Source: Ruminococcus difficilis (GTDB lineage: Bacteria > Bacillota_A > Clostridia > Oscillospirales > Acutalibacteraceae). From it: 64,000 nucleotides of DNA. Shown here in pieces: positions 31,804 to 40,547 of the stretch. The notes beneath the pieces were generated by a model. The model had not been told where the DNA came from. It did not search any database and worked only from the letters and a program-made list of their open reading frames with translations. A program made the position numbers and the translations under genes. The stretch's first letter is position 1, and each line of letters begins with the position of its first letter. The DNA lies in contig NZ_JAEQMG010000041.1 in assembly GCF_016680995.1 (NCBI RefSeq), positions 1-64,000 of the forward strand. The letters run 5' to 3'.

Positions 31804-33105
31804 TTATTCGTTTCTCAGGTCAACGATCCTCTTCGCCTTGCCCTGGAATCTCTCGAGCGTCTTAGGCGCTACCAGCGTGACCTTGGTTCTCAGACCTAAG
31901 ATCGACTGTAATTTAGCCTCGATGCGCTTTTTGAGTCCGTCGAGCATCTTATAATTATCGAGCAGAGACTCGTTGATGACCTCGACCTTGATCTCCAAGC
32001 TGTCACGGTAATTCTGGCGGGTGATGTACAGCATGTAGTGAGGCGCGATATCGGGGATATTGATCAGGATGTTCTCAATCTGGGTCGGGAACACGTTGAC
32101 GCCCTTGATGATCAGCATATCATCGGTTCTGCCCATGGTCTTTGCCATTCTGCAATGGGTTCTGCCGCAGGAGCAGGGCTGATAATCGAGCTTGGTGATA
32201 TCCTTGGTGCGGTATCTGAGCACCGGCATACCCTTGCGGGTCAGGGTGGTGACGACCAGCTCGCCGACTTCGCCCTCGCCGAGGCGCTTGCCGGTATCGG
32301 TGTCGATGATCTCGGGCAGGAAGTGATCTTCGGCAAAGTGCATGCCGTCGCGCGCTTCACAGTCGCCGCTGACGCCGGGGCCGCCGAGCTCGGTCATGCC
32401 GTAGTTGTCGGATACGCGGATGTTGAAGTTGTTCTCGATCTGCTCACGCATGGATACGGTGCAGGGCTCCGAGCCTAAGATACCCAGACGCAGGCTGTAA
32501 TCCGAAAGCGGATAGCCCGCTTCCTTCATCGCCTCGGAGAGATACAGCGCGTAGGACGGAGTGGCTACGATACCGGTCACGCCCCAGTCACGCAGCATCA
32601 TCAACTGCTTTTGCGTATTGCCCGAAGAAGCGGGGATGACGGTCGCGCCGAGCTTTTCCATGCCGTAGTGTAGACCCAAAGCGCCGGTGAACAGTCCGTA
32701 ACCGAAGCTGATCTGGATGATATCATCGGGAGTGACGCCGCCTGCGCAAGCGACGCGCGCGACGCAATCCGACCAGATGTCGAGATCCTCTTTGGTATAA
32801 ACGCCGGTGGTGGGCTTACCGGTCGTACCCGAAGAAGCGTGGATACGCACGATGTCCTTCATGTCGGAGGCTACCAGACCGAAGGGATAGTTATCTCTGA
32901 AATCGTCCTTGGTGGTGAAGGGGATGTATTCGATATCGGAGAGCTGCTTGATCTTAGCGCCGTCGAGCACGCCGCAGTCGGTCAAACGCTGATGATACAG
33001 CGGTACGTTGTCATAGCAGTACTTGACGACCCATTTCAGGCGCTCGAGCTGAATCGCTTCGATTTCTTTTCTCGGTAGAGTTTCAATGTCTTTCTGAAAA
33101 ATCAT
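31804..33105 (-). CDS. paaK: Phenylacetate-CoA ligase family protein (upstream copy)
   Basis: Second arylacetate-CoA ligase, 433 residues. Adenylation motif HASSGTTGKPTTGVYTKED near residue 90; NYGMTELGGPGVSGDCEA, RYRTKDITKL and CSCGRTHCRMAKTMGRTDDM follow, and the C-terminal domain ends with the GKAKRIVDLR segment. It differs clearly in sequence from the copy beyond iorAB, so the two probably arose by old duplication. It is the first gene after its own promoter; the next genes, iorA and iorB, follow on the same strand. Confidence 0.92.
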   Translation of the reverse strand: MIFQKDIETLPRKEIEAIQLERLKWVVKYCYDNVPLYHQRLTDCGVLDGAKIKQLSDIEYIPFTTKDDFRDNYPFGLVASDMKDIVRIHASSGTTGKPTTGVYTKEDLDIWSDCVARVACAGGVTPDDIIQISFGYGLFTGALGLHYGMEKLGATVIPASSGNTQKQLMMLRDWGVTGIVATPSYALYLSEAMKEAGYPLSDYSLRLGILGSEPCTVSMREQIENNFNIRVSDNYGMTELGGPGVSGDCEARDGMHFAEDHFLPEIIDTDTGKRLGEGEVGELVVTTLTRKGMPVLRYRTKDITKLDYQPCSCGRTHCRMAKTMGRTDDMLIIKGVNVFPTQIENILINIPDIAPHYMLYITRQNYRDSLEIKVEVINESLLDNYKMLDGLKKRIEAKLQSILGLRTKVTLVAPKTLERFQGKAKRIVDLRNE

Positions 33106-33167
33106 TTTGTCAAATCCTCTTTTCGATTTTGTACGCGAAGGATTCCTAACGGCGTACATACATATTT

Positions 33168-33196
33168 ATTATAGCGCAAAAGAAGTCTAAAGGCAA
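33168..33196 (-). promoter_or_regulatory. Promoter of the paaK-iorAB unit
   Basis: On the minus strand TTGCCT and TATAAT are separated by 17 bases, 60-odd bases before the paaK start. The -35 box lies in the loop of the preceding terminator hairpin. Confidence 0.6.
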
Positions 33197-33215
33197 TAGC
33201 CGATAGACTTCTTTT
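33178..33215 (-). terminator. Terminator of the symporter gene
   Basis: AAAAGAAGTCTA and TAGACTTCTTTT form a perfect 12-bp stem around a 14-base loop; the T-rich end follows on the minus strand. Confidence 0.75.
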
Positions 33216-33243
33216 GTATTATTTTGTCGATTAAATTATTACA

Positions 33244-34821
33244 TCAAGTTTCGTCGATACTATGCTTGGATGATACCGTATGCGTCTTCTTGTAGCAGGA
33301 GAAGATCTGCTCCACTCTCTCCACATCCTTCGACGGCGTGATCGCCGCAATGATCGGCGTGATGATGATACCGATGATCATCGCAGCCATACCCGCGTTG
33401 ATGGGGGACTGGAAGTAGGTGAGGACAGGGCTTGCGAACTTCACGCCCGCCATATTGCAGATAAACGACGCGAGGGAGATGCCGACGCCGAGGACAAAGT
33501 TGATCCATACGGCGACCTTGGGTACGCGCTTCATATACAGACCGTACATGAACGGCGCGAGGAATGCGCCGGCAAGCGCACCCCAGGATACACCCATCAT
33601 CTGTGAGATGAACATGACGGGGGATTTTGCCTGGATGATGGCGATGATCGCGGAAATCGCGATGAAGAATACGATGAAGATACGCATGATACCGACCTTT
33701 TTCTTCTCGCCGAGCTCTTTCTTTTTGAAGAAGATCGGCTCGATGAAGTCGATGGTCAGAACCGAGCTGGAGGTCAGTACCAAGCTCGACAGCGTGCTCA
33801 TGGACGCGGAAAGAACGAGGATGACCACGATACCGATCAGGATGGGTGACAGGTTCTCGAGCATGGTGGGAACAACGGAGTCAAAGCCGCCTACGGGCTT
33901 GCCGTCGGGACCCGCTTCACCAAACAGTCTGCCGAAGCCGCCGAGGAAGTAGCAGCCGCCCGCGACGATGATCGCGAACACGGTCGAAACGATCGTACCG
34001 GTGCTGATGCTCTTCTCAGACTTGATGGCGTAGAACTTCTGCACCATCTGGGGCAGTCCCCATGTGCCTAAGGACGTCAGTATGACAACGCCGATCAATC
34101 CGAAGATATCCGGCCCGAAGAAGGAGCTGAAAGCGCCCTTCATCTCGGTACCCTCTGCCTGGATCTGAGAGAGCATGGTGATGGTGGAGCCTAAGCCGCC
34201 GTTGATGCGAAGTACCGCCCAGATGACGGCGACGATGCCGAAGATCATGATGATACCCTGGATAAAGTCGTTGATCGCGGTCGCCATGTAGCCGCCGACA
34301 ACGACATAGATGCCGGTCAGAACCGCCATCGCGATAACGCAGTATTCATAGGGGATGCCGAACGCCATCTTGAACAGACGGGAAAGACCGTTGTACAGCG
34401 ACGCGGTATAGGGGATCAGGAAGATAAAGATGATGACCGCCGCGGCGATCTTCAGCGCCTTGGAATCATACCGCTTCATAAAGAAGTCGGGCATGGTGGC
34501 GGTGTCGAGGTGCTGGGTCATGACGCGGGTACGTCTGCCGAGAACGTTCCACGCGAGCAGTGAGCCGATGAAGGCGTTGCCCAGACCGATCCATGTAGAA
34601 GCCATACCGAATTTCCATCCGAACTGACCCGCGTAGCCGACAAAGATAACTGCCGAGAAATACGAGGTACCGAACGCGAAAGCGGTCAGCCACGGTCCGA
34701 CGGAGCGGTTGCCCAGTACAAAGCCGTTGACGTCTGTGCTTTGCTTTCTGCAGTAGATGCCTACGCCGATCATCACGGCGAAGAAGACGACTAAGAAAGC
34801 GATTTTGATAAACATATCCAT
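33244..34821 (-). CDS. Sodium:solute symporter family transporter
   Basis: Membrane transporter of 525 residues with about 13 hydrophobic helices, of the SSS family that drives uptake of organic solutes with sodium. Recognisable segments: GFVLGNRSVGPWLTAFAFG in the first loop, the GWKFGMASTWIGLGN region of helices 2-3, VVVGGYMATAINDFIQG (the family signature) and SASMSTLSSLVLTSSSVL, which carries the Ser/Thr residues of the second sodium site. The substrate cannot be read from the sequence; position upstream of the aryl-CoA ligase and iorAB genes makes an aromatic acid or amino acid possible, but a terminator separates the units. Confidence 0.9.
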   Translation of the reverse strand: MDMFIKIAFLVVFFAVMIGVGIYCRKQSTDVNGFVLGNRSVGPWLTAFAFGTSYFSAVIFVGYAGQFGWKFGMASTWIGLGNAFIGSLLAWNVLGRRTRVMTQHLDTATMPDFFMKRYDSKALKIAAAVIIFIFLIPYTASLYNGLSRLFKMAFGIPYEYCVIAMAVLTGIYVVVGGYMATAINDFIQGIIMIFGIVAVIWAVLRINGGLGSTITMLSQIQAEGTEMKGAFSSFFGPDIFGLIGVVILTSLGTWGLPQMVQKFYAIKSEKSISTGTIVSTVFAIIVAGGCYFLGGFGRLFGEAGPDGKPVGGFDSVVPTMLENLSPILIGIVVILVLSASMSTLSSLVLTSSSVLTIDFIEPIFFKKKELGEKKKVGIMRIFIVFFIAISAIIAIIQAKSPVMFISQMMGVSWGALAGAFLAPFMYGLYMKRVPKVAVWINFVLGVGISLASFICNMAGVKFASPVLTYFQSPINAGMAAMIIGIIITPIIAAITPSKDVERVEQIFSCYKKTHTVSSKHSIDET

Positions 34822-34867
34822 ATTCTTATACTCCTTATCCCCGTATGGGGTTGATGTACATTTTCGG

Positions 34868-34999
34868 GCTCCCTTTGGTAAAGGTGCCCCCGTTGGGGGA
34901 ATGTCCGAAGGACAAGGGGGGGAGCCGCTTCCGGCGAGGAGGCTGTCGAGGCGATAAAGCCGAGACTGAGGGATTGTATGATCGGAGCGAAGCGACCAA
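34868..34999. repeat. Long family A repeat, copy 10
   Basis: GGGCTCCCTTTGGTAAAGG, then the inserted CCCCCGTTGGGGG and TGTCCGAAGGACA hairpins, CCGCTTCCGGCGAGGAGG, and finally TGTCGAGGCGATAAAGCC, GACTGAGGGATTGTATGA and GAGCGAAGCGACC. It fills the gap between the amidohydrolase and symporter genes. Confidence 0.8.
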
Positions 35000-35004
35000 C
35001 ATGA

Positions 35005-35838
35005 CTAATGAGATGATAATAATCTCTCCGCGTTTTTTCCGAGGATCATTTCCTTCTCGGTATCCGATAAGCCGTCAAGCGTCTTGAATCGCTCGACCGT
35101 GGCTTTCTGATCATTCCACGGGCTGTCGGTCGCGAAGAGCATCTTATCCGAGCCGTGGTTCCTGATCACGCGCACGATATCCTCATCGGTCGCGGTGCTA
35201 TGATGCCACAGATCACGGAAGGAACAGCTGATATCGATGTAGCAGTCGCGTCCGACCAGATATTGTTCCACATCATCCAGCTGATAATTGCCGCCTAAAT
35301 GCGCAAAGATCATGTTAGGCTTGCCGTCGGGGACAAGCGCCTCGATTCGGTCGAGCACCAATGCGCCTTTCTTCGGCGGACAGTGGATGATCTCGTATTC
35401 GGGATCCTTGCCCGAGTGGGTCATGACCAGCAAGCCCAGTCGTCTTGCCTCGGCGATGATACGGATGTAGCGCTCGTCGTCGATGAAGGTCTCGGTATAA
35501 TCGGGATGGAGCTTGATGCCTTGAAAGCCGTTATCCTTCAGGTATCGCAGTTTTCCCTCGATATCCTCATCATCGGGGTGGATGCCGCCGAAGGAGATGA
35601 GGTTGTCGTAAGTATCGTTGATATGCTTGGCGAATTTTGTGATCGTGTCGAACTGTCCTGGTCGGGTGTTGACCGGCAGTATCACGCTTTTGTCGATCCC
35701 CGCTTTCTGCATACTGTCGAGGATCCCGCTGATCGTTCCGTCGGTATAGGGGACGACATAGGGCGGATCTTGCAGTGCCGTTAAGGTGCGTTTTGCGATT
35801 CTATCGGGAAATACATGGGTGTGAAAATCTATAATCAT
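35005..35838 (-). CDS. Amidohydrolase-family metal-dependent hydrolase
   Basis: TIM-barrel hydrolase of the amidohydrolase-2 type, 277 residues. The metal-binding HxH is at the N-terminus (IIDFHTHVFPD), other metal ligands are expected in LGIKLHPDY-like and LLVMTHSGKD segments, and the last catalytic Asp is in MLFATDSPWNDQ. Such enzymes include decarboxylases and lactone or amide hydrolases; no substrate can be assigned. It is the most upstream gene on the minus strand in this block. Confidence 0.88.
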   Translation of the reverse strand: MIIDFHTHVFPDRIAKRTLTALQDPPYVVPYTDGTISGILDSMQKAGIDKSVILPVNTRPGQFDTITKFAKHINDTYDNLISFGGIHPDDEDIEGKLRYLKDNGFQGIKLHPDYTETFIDDERYIRIIAEARRLGLLVMTHSGKDPEYEIIHCPPKKGALVLDRIEALVPDGKPNMIFAHLGGNYQLDDVEQYLVGRDCYIDISCSFRDLWHHSTATDEDIVRVIRNHGSDKMLFATDSPWNDQKATVERFKTLDGLSDTEKEMILGKNAERLLSSH

Positions 35839-35903
35839 CGTTTTATTAAATATTGTTTAGGCGTGATTTGAATATCAGCCTGTTATAATCTTTTTCTATT
35901 AAT

Positions 35904-36072
35904 CGTCATTGCGAAGGCATGACATGTGTGTCTTGTCTGTGGCAATCTCTTATCCTTTTGATCGTCATTGCGAAGGCATGACATGTATGTCTTGCCTGTG
36001 GCGATCTCTTATCCTTTTGATCGTCATTGCGAAGGCATGACATATATGTCTTGCCTGTGGCAATCTCAACCT
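35904..36072. repeat. Three tandem family B repeats with 59-bp period
   Basis: Units start at 35904, 35963 and 36022. Each has CGTCATTGCGAAGGCATGAC, then a short loop, TGTCTTGCCTGTGGCAATCTC (quoted loosely) and an AT-rich spacer TTATCCTTTTGAT. In each unit GGCATGACAT and ATGTCTTGCC pair as a hairpin. The units differ only at single bases. Confidence 0.9.
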
Positions 36073-36214
36073 TATCAAAAATGCAACGGATTCATTTTAA
36101 CACTTCAACGATTTAAAGTCAAGAAGATTTAAAGATTTAAAGCGATAATTTTGAAATTACTTTATTTGTCATTCGTTATGAGAAAAATAATGGAATAATC
36201 TTACAGAATAGCTG

Positions 36215-36242
36215 TTGAATTTTTATCGATTTGTGTTATGAT
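36215..36242 (+). promoter_or_regulatory. Promoter of ldh
   Basis: TTGAAT and TATGAT with a 16-base spacer, about 65 bases before the start codon. Confidence 0.55.
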
Positions 36243-36306
36243 AATAACGTAAAGTAAAAATACGGAATACATGTGTCTTCTGTATAAGTATGAAGGAGAA
36301 TGTCAT

Positions 36307-37269
36307 ATGGCTGTTAACGCAAGAAAAGTTGCCATTATCGGCTGTGGCTTTGTCGGTTCATCGACAGCGTTCGCGCTGATGCAGAGCGGTCTGTTCTCTG
36401 AGATCGTGATGCTGGACGCCGACCGAAAGAAAGCGGAGGGTGAAGCGCTGGATATCTCTCACGGCGTGCCTTTCTCACAGCCTTGCGAGATATACGCGGG
36501 CGATTATGACGATATCGCCGACAGCGCGATCATCATCGTCACCGCCGGCGCGGCACAGAAGCCCGGTGAGACCCGCCTTGATCTGATAAAGAAGAACGTC
36601 GGCATCTTCAAGTCGATCATCCCCGAGATCGCCAAGCGCAATTTCAAGGGTATCCTGCTGATCGTCGCGAATCCCGTTGACGTGCTGACCTATGCCGCCA
36701 AACAGCTTTCGGGCTTGCCCGACAGTCACGTGTTCGGTTCGGGCACGGTACTGGATTCCGCGCGTCTGCGCTTCAATCTCAGCGAGCACTTGGGCGTCGA
36801 TCCGCGTTCCGTCCACGCGTTCATCATCGGCGAGCACGGCGACAGTGAGTTTGCCGCTTGGAGCAGCGCCAATGTCTCCGGCGTTGAGATCAGCCGCTTC
36901 TGTGAGATGCGCGGCTTCTATCATGACCATGATCAAGCGAAGGCGAATATCTCCGAAGAGGTTAAGAACGCCGCTTACGATATCATCAGCAAGAAACGCG
37001 CGACCTATTATGGTATCGCAATGTCCGCCAAGCGTATTTGCGAGGCGATCATCCGTGATGAAAAGAGCATTTTGCCCGTATCATCCATCCAGCACGGCAG
37101 ATTCGGGCTGACTGACGTTGCGCTGTCCATCCCCGTGATCGTCGGCAAGGATGGCATCGAGAATGAGATCCCCTTCGCGCTGAATGACGATGAGCTGAAA
37201 AAGCTGCGTGATTCCGCTGAGACCCTCAAGAACACTATCAAGTCCTGCGACCTCAGTCTTGACGATTGA
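36307..37269 (+). CDS. ldh: L-lactate dehydrogenase
   Basis: NADH-dependent reduction of pyruvate to L-lactate, 320 residues. The Rossmann motif is VAIIGCGFVGSSTAF; the mobile loop AAQKPGETRLDL carries the Gln that distinguishes lactate from malate dehydrogenases and the catalytic Arg; the active-site His is in IGEHGDSEFA. The ATG at 36307 follows GAAGGAG; the frame opens further upstream but without a suitable site. Likely a fermentation end-product enzyme, possibly co-transcribed with the HIT gene 70 bases downstream. Confidence 0.95.
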   Translation: MAVNARKVAIIGCGFVGSSTAFALMQSGLFSEIVMLDADRKKAEGEALDISHGVPFSQPCEIYAGDYDDIADSAIIIVTAGAAQKPGETRLDLIKKNVGIFKSIIPEIAKRNFKGILLIVANPVDVLTYAAKQLSGLPDSHVFGSGTVLDSARLRFNLSEHLGVDPRSVHAFIIGEHGDSEFAAWSSANVSGVEISRFCEMRGFYHDHDQAKANISEEVKNAAYDIISKKRATYYGIAMSAKRICEAIIRDEKSILPVSSIQHGRFGLTDVALSIPVIVGKDGIENEIPFALNDDELKKLRDSAETLKNTIKSCDLSLDD

Positions 37270-37339
37270 TGGCTGATGGTATAAAATAATGATGAATTGA
37301 TGCGGAGTATGTCAAATCCGCTATGAATAGGAGGCAATT

Positions 37340-37681
37340 ATGTCTGATTGTATTTTTTGTAAGATCGCCGCGGGTGAGATCCCGTCGAACAAAGTGTATG
37401 AAGATGATAAGATCATCGCCATCCATGACCTGAATCCGATGGCGCCGGTACATGTGCTCTTTATCCCCAAGGAGCATTACTGCTGCGCGAACGCGATCAA
37501 TGAAGAGAACTGCGATATCGTCGGTCATATCTTCTCGAAGATCCCCAAGGTAGCAAAGGAGCTGGGACTTGAGAACGGATATCGTATCGTCAACAACTGC
37601 GGTGAGGACGGCGGACAGACCGTCATGCACATCCATTTCCATCTGTTGGGCGGCAAAAAGCTCAAGGTTGATATGGCGTGA
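37340..37681 (+). CDS. Histidine triad (HIT) family nucleotide hydrolase
   Basis: Purine nucleotide-binding phosphoramidase or related hydrolase of 113 residues. The start CIFCKIAAGEIPSNKVYEDD with two cysteines and the C-terminal HIHFHLLGG histidine triad are typical of the Hint branch. AGGAGG lies close before the ATG. The natural substrate is not predictable. Confidence 0.95.
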   Translation: MSDCIFCKIAAGEIPSNKVYEDDKIIAIHDLNPMAPVHVLFIPKEHYCCANAINEENCDIVGHIFSKIPKVAKELGLENGYRIVNNCGEDGGQTVMHIHFHLLGGKKLKVDMA

Positions 37682-37714
37682 TCGAATCGGATCAAGAGTA
37701 AGAAGGGGTACATT

Positions 37715-38254
37715 ATGGCTAAAACTTATCAAATGACCATCGCGGGCTGCAAGCGTGATTTGCCGCTGTGCGAGGTCGACGAGCATCTGGATATTGCCGC
37801 TTTCATTATGTTCGGCGATGTTGAGATCACCGAAAAATCCGCCGCTGAGCTGCTCAAGCTCTCTCCCGAGCATGATGTGTGCATTTCCGCTGAGGCGAAG
37901 GGGATCCCGCTTTGCTACGAAATGGCGCGTCAGGGCTGCGGTAAATACATCATCGCGCGTAAGGGCGTGAAGGTGTATATGCCCGATCCCATCAGCGTAC
38001 ATGTTCAGTCGATCACCACATTGAGCCGCCAGACGCTGTATTTGGGCAGCGATGACGCGGAGCACCTGAGAGGCAAGCGCGTCCTGATCGTGGACGATGT
38101 GATCTCCACCGGCGAGAGCCTGAAGGCGCTGGAAGCTCTGGTCAATAAAGCAGGCGGAAATATCGTCGGCAAGGTGGCTGTATTGGCGGAGGGTGACGCC
38201 GCGGATCGCGACGATATTATCTTCCTCGAGAAGCTCCCGGTATTTCCGAAATAA
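37715..38254 (+). CDS. Phosphoribosyltransferase-family protein (adenine PRT-like)
   Basis: A 179-residue member of the type I phosphoribosyltransferase fold. The PRPP-binding loop is VLIVDDVISTGESLKAL, and the N-terminal part includes an EAKGIPLCYEMAR segment as in adenine phosphoribosyltransferase-like proteins. The usual APRT signatures are looser than expected, so it could be a related salvage enzyme or a regulator that senses PRPP. It starts 33 bases after the HIT gene. Confidence 0.85.
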   Translation: MAKTYQMTIAGCKRDLPLCEVDEHLDIAAFIMFGDVEITEKSAAELLKLSPEHDVCISAEAKGIPLCYEMARQGCGKYIIARKGVKVYMPDPISVHVQSITTLSRQTLYLGSDDAEHLRGKRVLIVDDVISTGESLKALEALVNKAGGNIVGKVAVLAEGDAADRDDIIFLEKLPVFPK

Positions 38255-38291
38255 GTATGACAGAATGATCCGAAAAGGATAAGAGGTAGAC

Positions 38292-40544
38292 ATGAAACGG
38301 TTGTTGGCACAGATAGGCATTACCTACTTTTCTGTGCTGGCAGCCGCTTTTTATTTGCCCGAGATCGCGGTAGTTGTGATCGGCGGTATTGCCGTGATCT
38401 TGACCGTTCTTTTCATGATCATCAGGAAAACCCGCAGGACGATCTATATTCCCTTGATGGCGCTGACTGTCGTGATCGCCTGTGCGGTACATATCGGATA
38501 CGGGCTGATAGCGGTACAGCCTGTGGTTGAAACTTACGGTGATGAAACACATACCGTGAAAGCGGTGCTGACCGAGGAGCCTTATCAGTCGTATTCCAAG
38601 CATTATTACCGTCTGAAAGCGCAGGAGGTCGATGGGGAAAAGGCGGGGTTCAAGCTGCTGCTCAAAACACCGACCGACATTGATGCGGAACCGGATGACA
38701 TCCTGACCTTTACTTCCGAGTTGAAGGTGTCGGATAATCAGTATTACCGCGCCAAAGGTTATTATCTGGTGTCGGATGATTACGGGATCGAAGTAGAAAC
38801 GGAAACGCCCGAGACTCATTCTCTCTACTATCGGGCGATACAACTGCGTCGATTCATGAGAAAGTCACTGGACGCACTCCTTCCGTCCGATTGCGCCGCA
38901 CTGTGCAGAGCAGTGTTAATCGGTGATAAGTACGCGCTGAGTCTCGATACCAGAGATCATTTCCGTTACGCGGGCGCGTCATACTTTATCGTGGTGTCGG
39001 GAATGCACTTCGCGGTGGTGATCATGCTGCTCTTCCGCTTGATGAAACGCCTCAATCGCTGGGTGAGATTTGCGTTAATTATGGCGTTTATCGTGTTGTA
39101 CGCGGCAGTGACAGGCTTTCAGTCGTCTGTACTGCGTGCCGGGATCATGATGGTATTTACCGTGTTCGGCATGACGATACGACGGCAGCCGTATCCGCTG
39201 AATCATCTGGGGTTAGCAGGCACCATCATGCCGTTCATCGTATCACCTTACGGCGCGGGCGACGTCGGTCTGATCCTTTCGTTTTTCGCGACGATGGGTA
39301 TCTTGCTGTGGGCAAGACCGCTGTTGCCGAAGCTGTGCCTGAAAACAAAGACCGGTTATATCCCGTTCTTTCATATCAGCGAGAAGCTGCACTATTATAA
39401 AGAGCGAAAAGTTGAAAGGCTTCCGCTGAAAGATAAATCCAAAGAACCATTTTCATTCCGCATCCTGTTGATGAAGTTGTGGAACAGCACGGCGGCTTTG
39501 CTTTCCGTCAGCCTTGCCGCTAATGTCATGGTGTTCCCGATATCGGTATTCATCTTCCATGAATTCTCTTTGGTGACATTATTATCCGCGCTTTTGCTGT
39601 ATGCGGAGATCTATTTGATCCTTGTTTTATCATTGGCGGTATGTATCCTGTATCCGCTGGGTTTCTTACGCTATGTCGCCATATTGCTCGCCTATCCCTT
39701 GATGTGGTTGTGTAAGCTGGTGTTGTGGCTGGTGGACGGGATCGCGTCCTTGCCGTTTGCGCATTTTCGTGTCGGTCAGGCGTTTATCTACGCGTGGCTG
39801 GCAGTCACCGTGATCTTGGGGATCGTCGTCATCCTGTACCGCAATCATTATCGCTATCTGAAATACGCGGTACTGTGCTCGCTGATCATACTGCTCGGCG
39901 GCGGTTTGACACAGCAAGCACTGCAGATGAATACTTTTTCGCTCGAAGTCTATTCCTGCGACAACGGGTTGTGCGCGGGGATCAATAAGGGCGGCAAACT
40001 GTATCTTTTGCAGATGGACGCGAATACAAAACAGCTGTACACCTTGTGGGATCATCTTTCCTCCCGGTACGGATCCGCGGATGTCGCACTATGCTGCAAC
40101 GAGAACGAGATCAGGCATTTTCAGCTGTATCGTGATGATGAATTTGCAATTTCCGCACTTTTGCTGTATGATAAGGAGCAGAAATATCAAAACGAAGCAA
40201 ACATCGTCCCGTTTGACAAGGACTGTACCTATGTCGTGGATGATGACGTCGTGATCCGACTGTCTGTTGTCAACTACACCGCCGTGCCGTATATTACGGC
40301 AGGTGAGCGGAGGATATTGATCATCCCGCCGGGGTGTGAGATCGATGACATCCCGAAGGAACTGCGCACAGCGGATGTGATCCTCCTGTCCCAAGCACAG
40401 CAGGGATATGATCAACTGCGGTGTGAAGACATGATCATCAGCGATAACAGCGATCTGTCGATGCTTTCCGCGGACGCGCTCAAGGACAGTTATCATCATG
40501 TGTTTTTTACCGATCAAGGCGATGTGCGTTATCGGTTGAGGTAG
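38292..40544 (+). CDS. comEC: ComEC/Rec2-family DNA uptake protein with degenerate C-terminal domain
   Basis: Multi-pass membrane protein of 750 residues related to the channel that carries single-stranded DNA during transformation. There are N-terminal hydrophobic helices, an OB-type soluble domain (about 75-170), then the competence domain with the VVSGMHFAVVIMLLFRLM helix and TGFQSSVLRAGIMM, extending to about 535. The C-terminal part (about 544-750) sits where other ComEC proteins have a metallo-beta-lactamase nuclease, but no HxHxDH motif or other metal ligands are visible. Directly followed by holA, a frequent neighbour in Firmicutes. Confidence 0.9.
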   Translation: MKRLLAQIGITYFSVLAAAFYLPEIAVVVIGGIAVILTVLFMIIRKTRRTIYIPLMALTVVIACAVHIGYGLIAVQPVVETYGDETHTVKAVLTEEPYQSYSKHYYRLKAQEVDGEKAGFKLLLKTPTDIDAEPDDILTFTSELKVSDNQYYRAKGYYLVSDDYGIEVETETPETHSLYYRAIQLRRFMRKSLDALLPSDCAALCRAVLIGDKYALSLDTRDHFRYAGASYFIVVSGMHFAVVIMLLFRLMKRLNRWVRFALIMAFIVLYAAVTGFQSSVLRAGIMMVFTVFGMTIRRQPYPLNHLGLAGTIMPFIVSPYGAGDVGLILSFFATMGILLWARPLLPKLCLKTKTGYIPFFHISEKLHYYKERKVERLPLKDKSKEPFSFRILLMKLWNSTAALLSVSLAANVMVFPISVFIFHEFSLVTLLSALLLYAEIYLILVLSLAVCILYPLGFLRYVAILLAYPLMWLCKLVLWLVDGIASLPFAHFRVGQAFIYAWLAVTVILGIVVILYRNHYRYLKYAVLCSLIILLGGGLTQQALQMNTFSLEVYSCDNGLCAGINKGGKLYLLQMDANTKQLYTLWDHLSSRYGSADVALCCNENEIRHFQLYRDDEFAISALLLYDKEQKYQNEANIVPFDKDCTYVVDDDVVIRLSVVNYTAVPYITAGERRILIIPPGCEIDDIPKELRTADVILLSQAQQGYDQLRCEDMIISDNSDLSMLSADALKDSYHHVFFTDQGDVRYRLR

Positions 40545-40547
40545 ATT

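Larger units (their letters stand above)
35839..36306. other. Gap before ldh: repeat array and promoter
   Basis: A 468-base stretch between divergent genes. It contains a threefold family B array (35904-36072), an A/T-rich tract and the ldh promoter. No coding frame with a ribosome-binding site is visible. Confidence 0.7.

Noticed and set aside
35904..36072. Possible CRISPR array
   Set aside because: Only three units, the spacers are identical and no cas genes are in the window; it is a tandem copy of an interspersed repeat.
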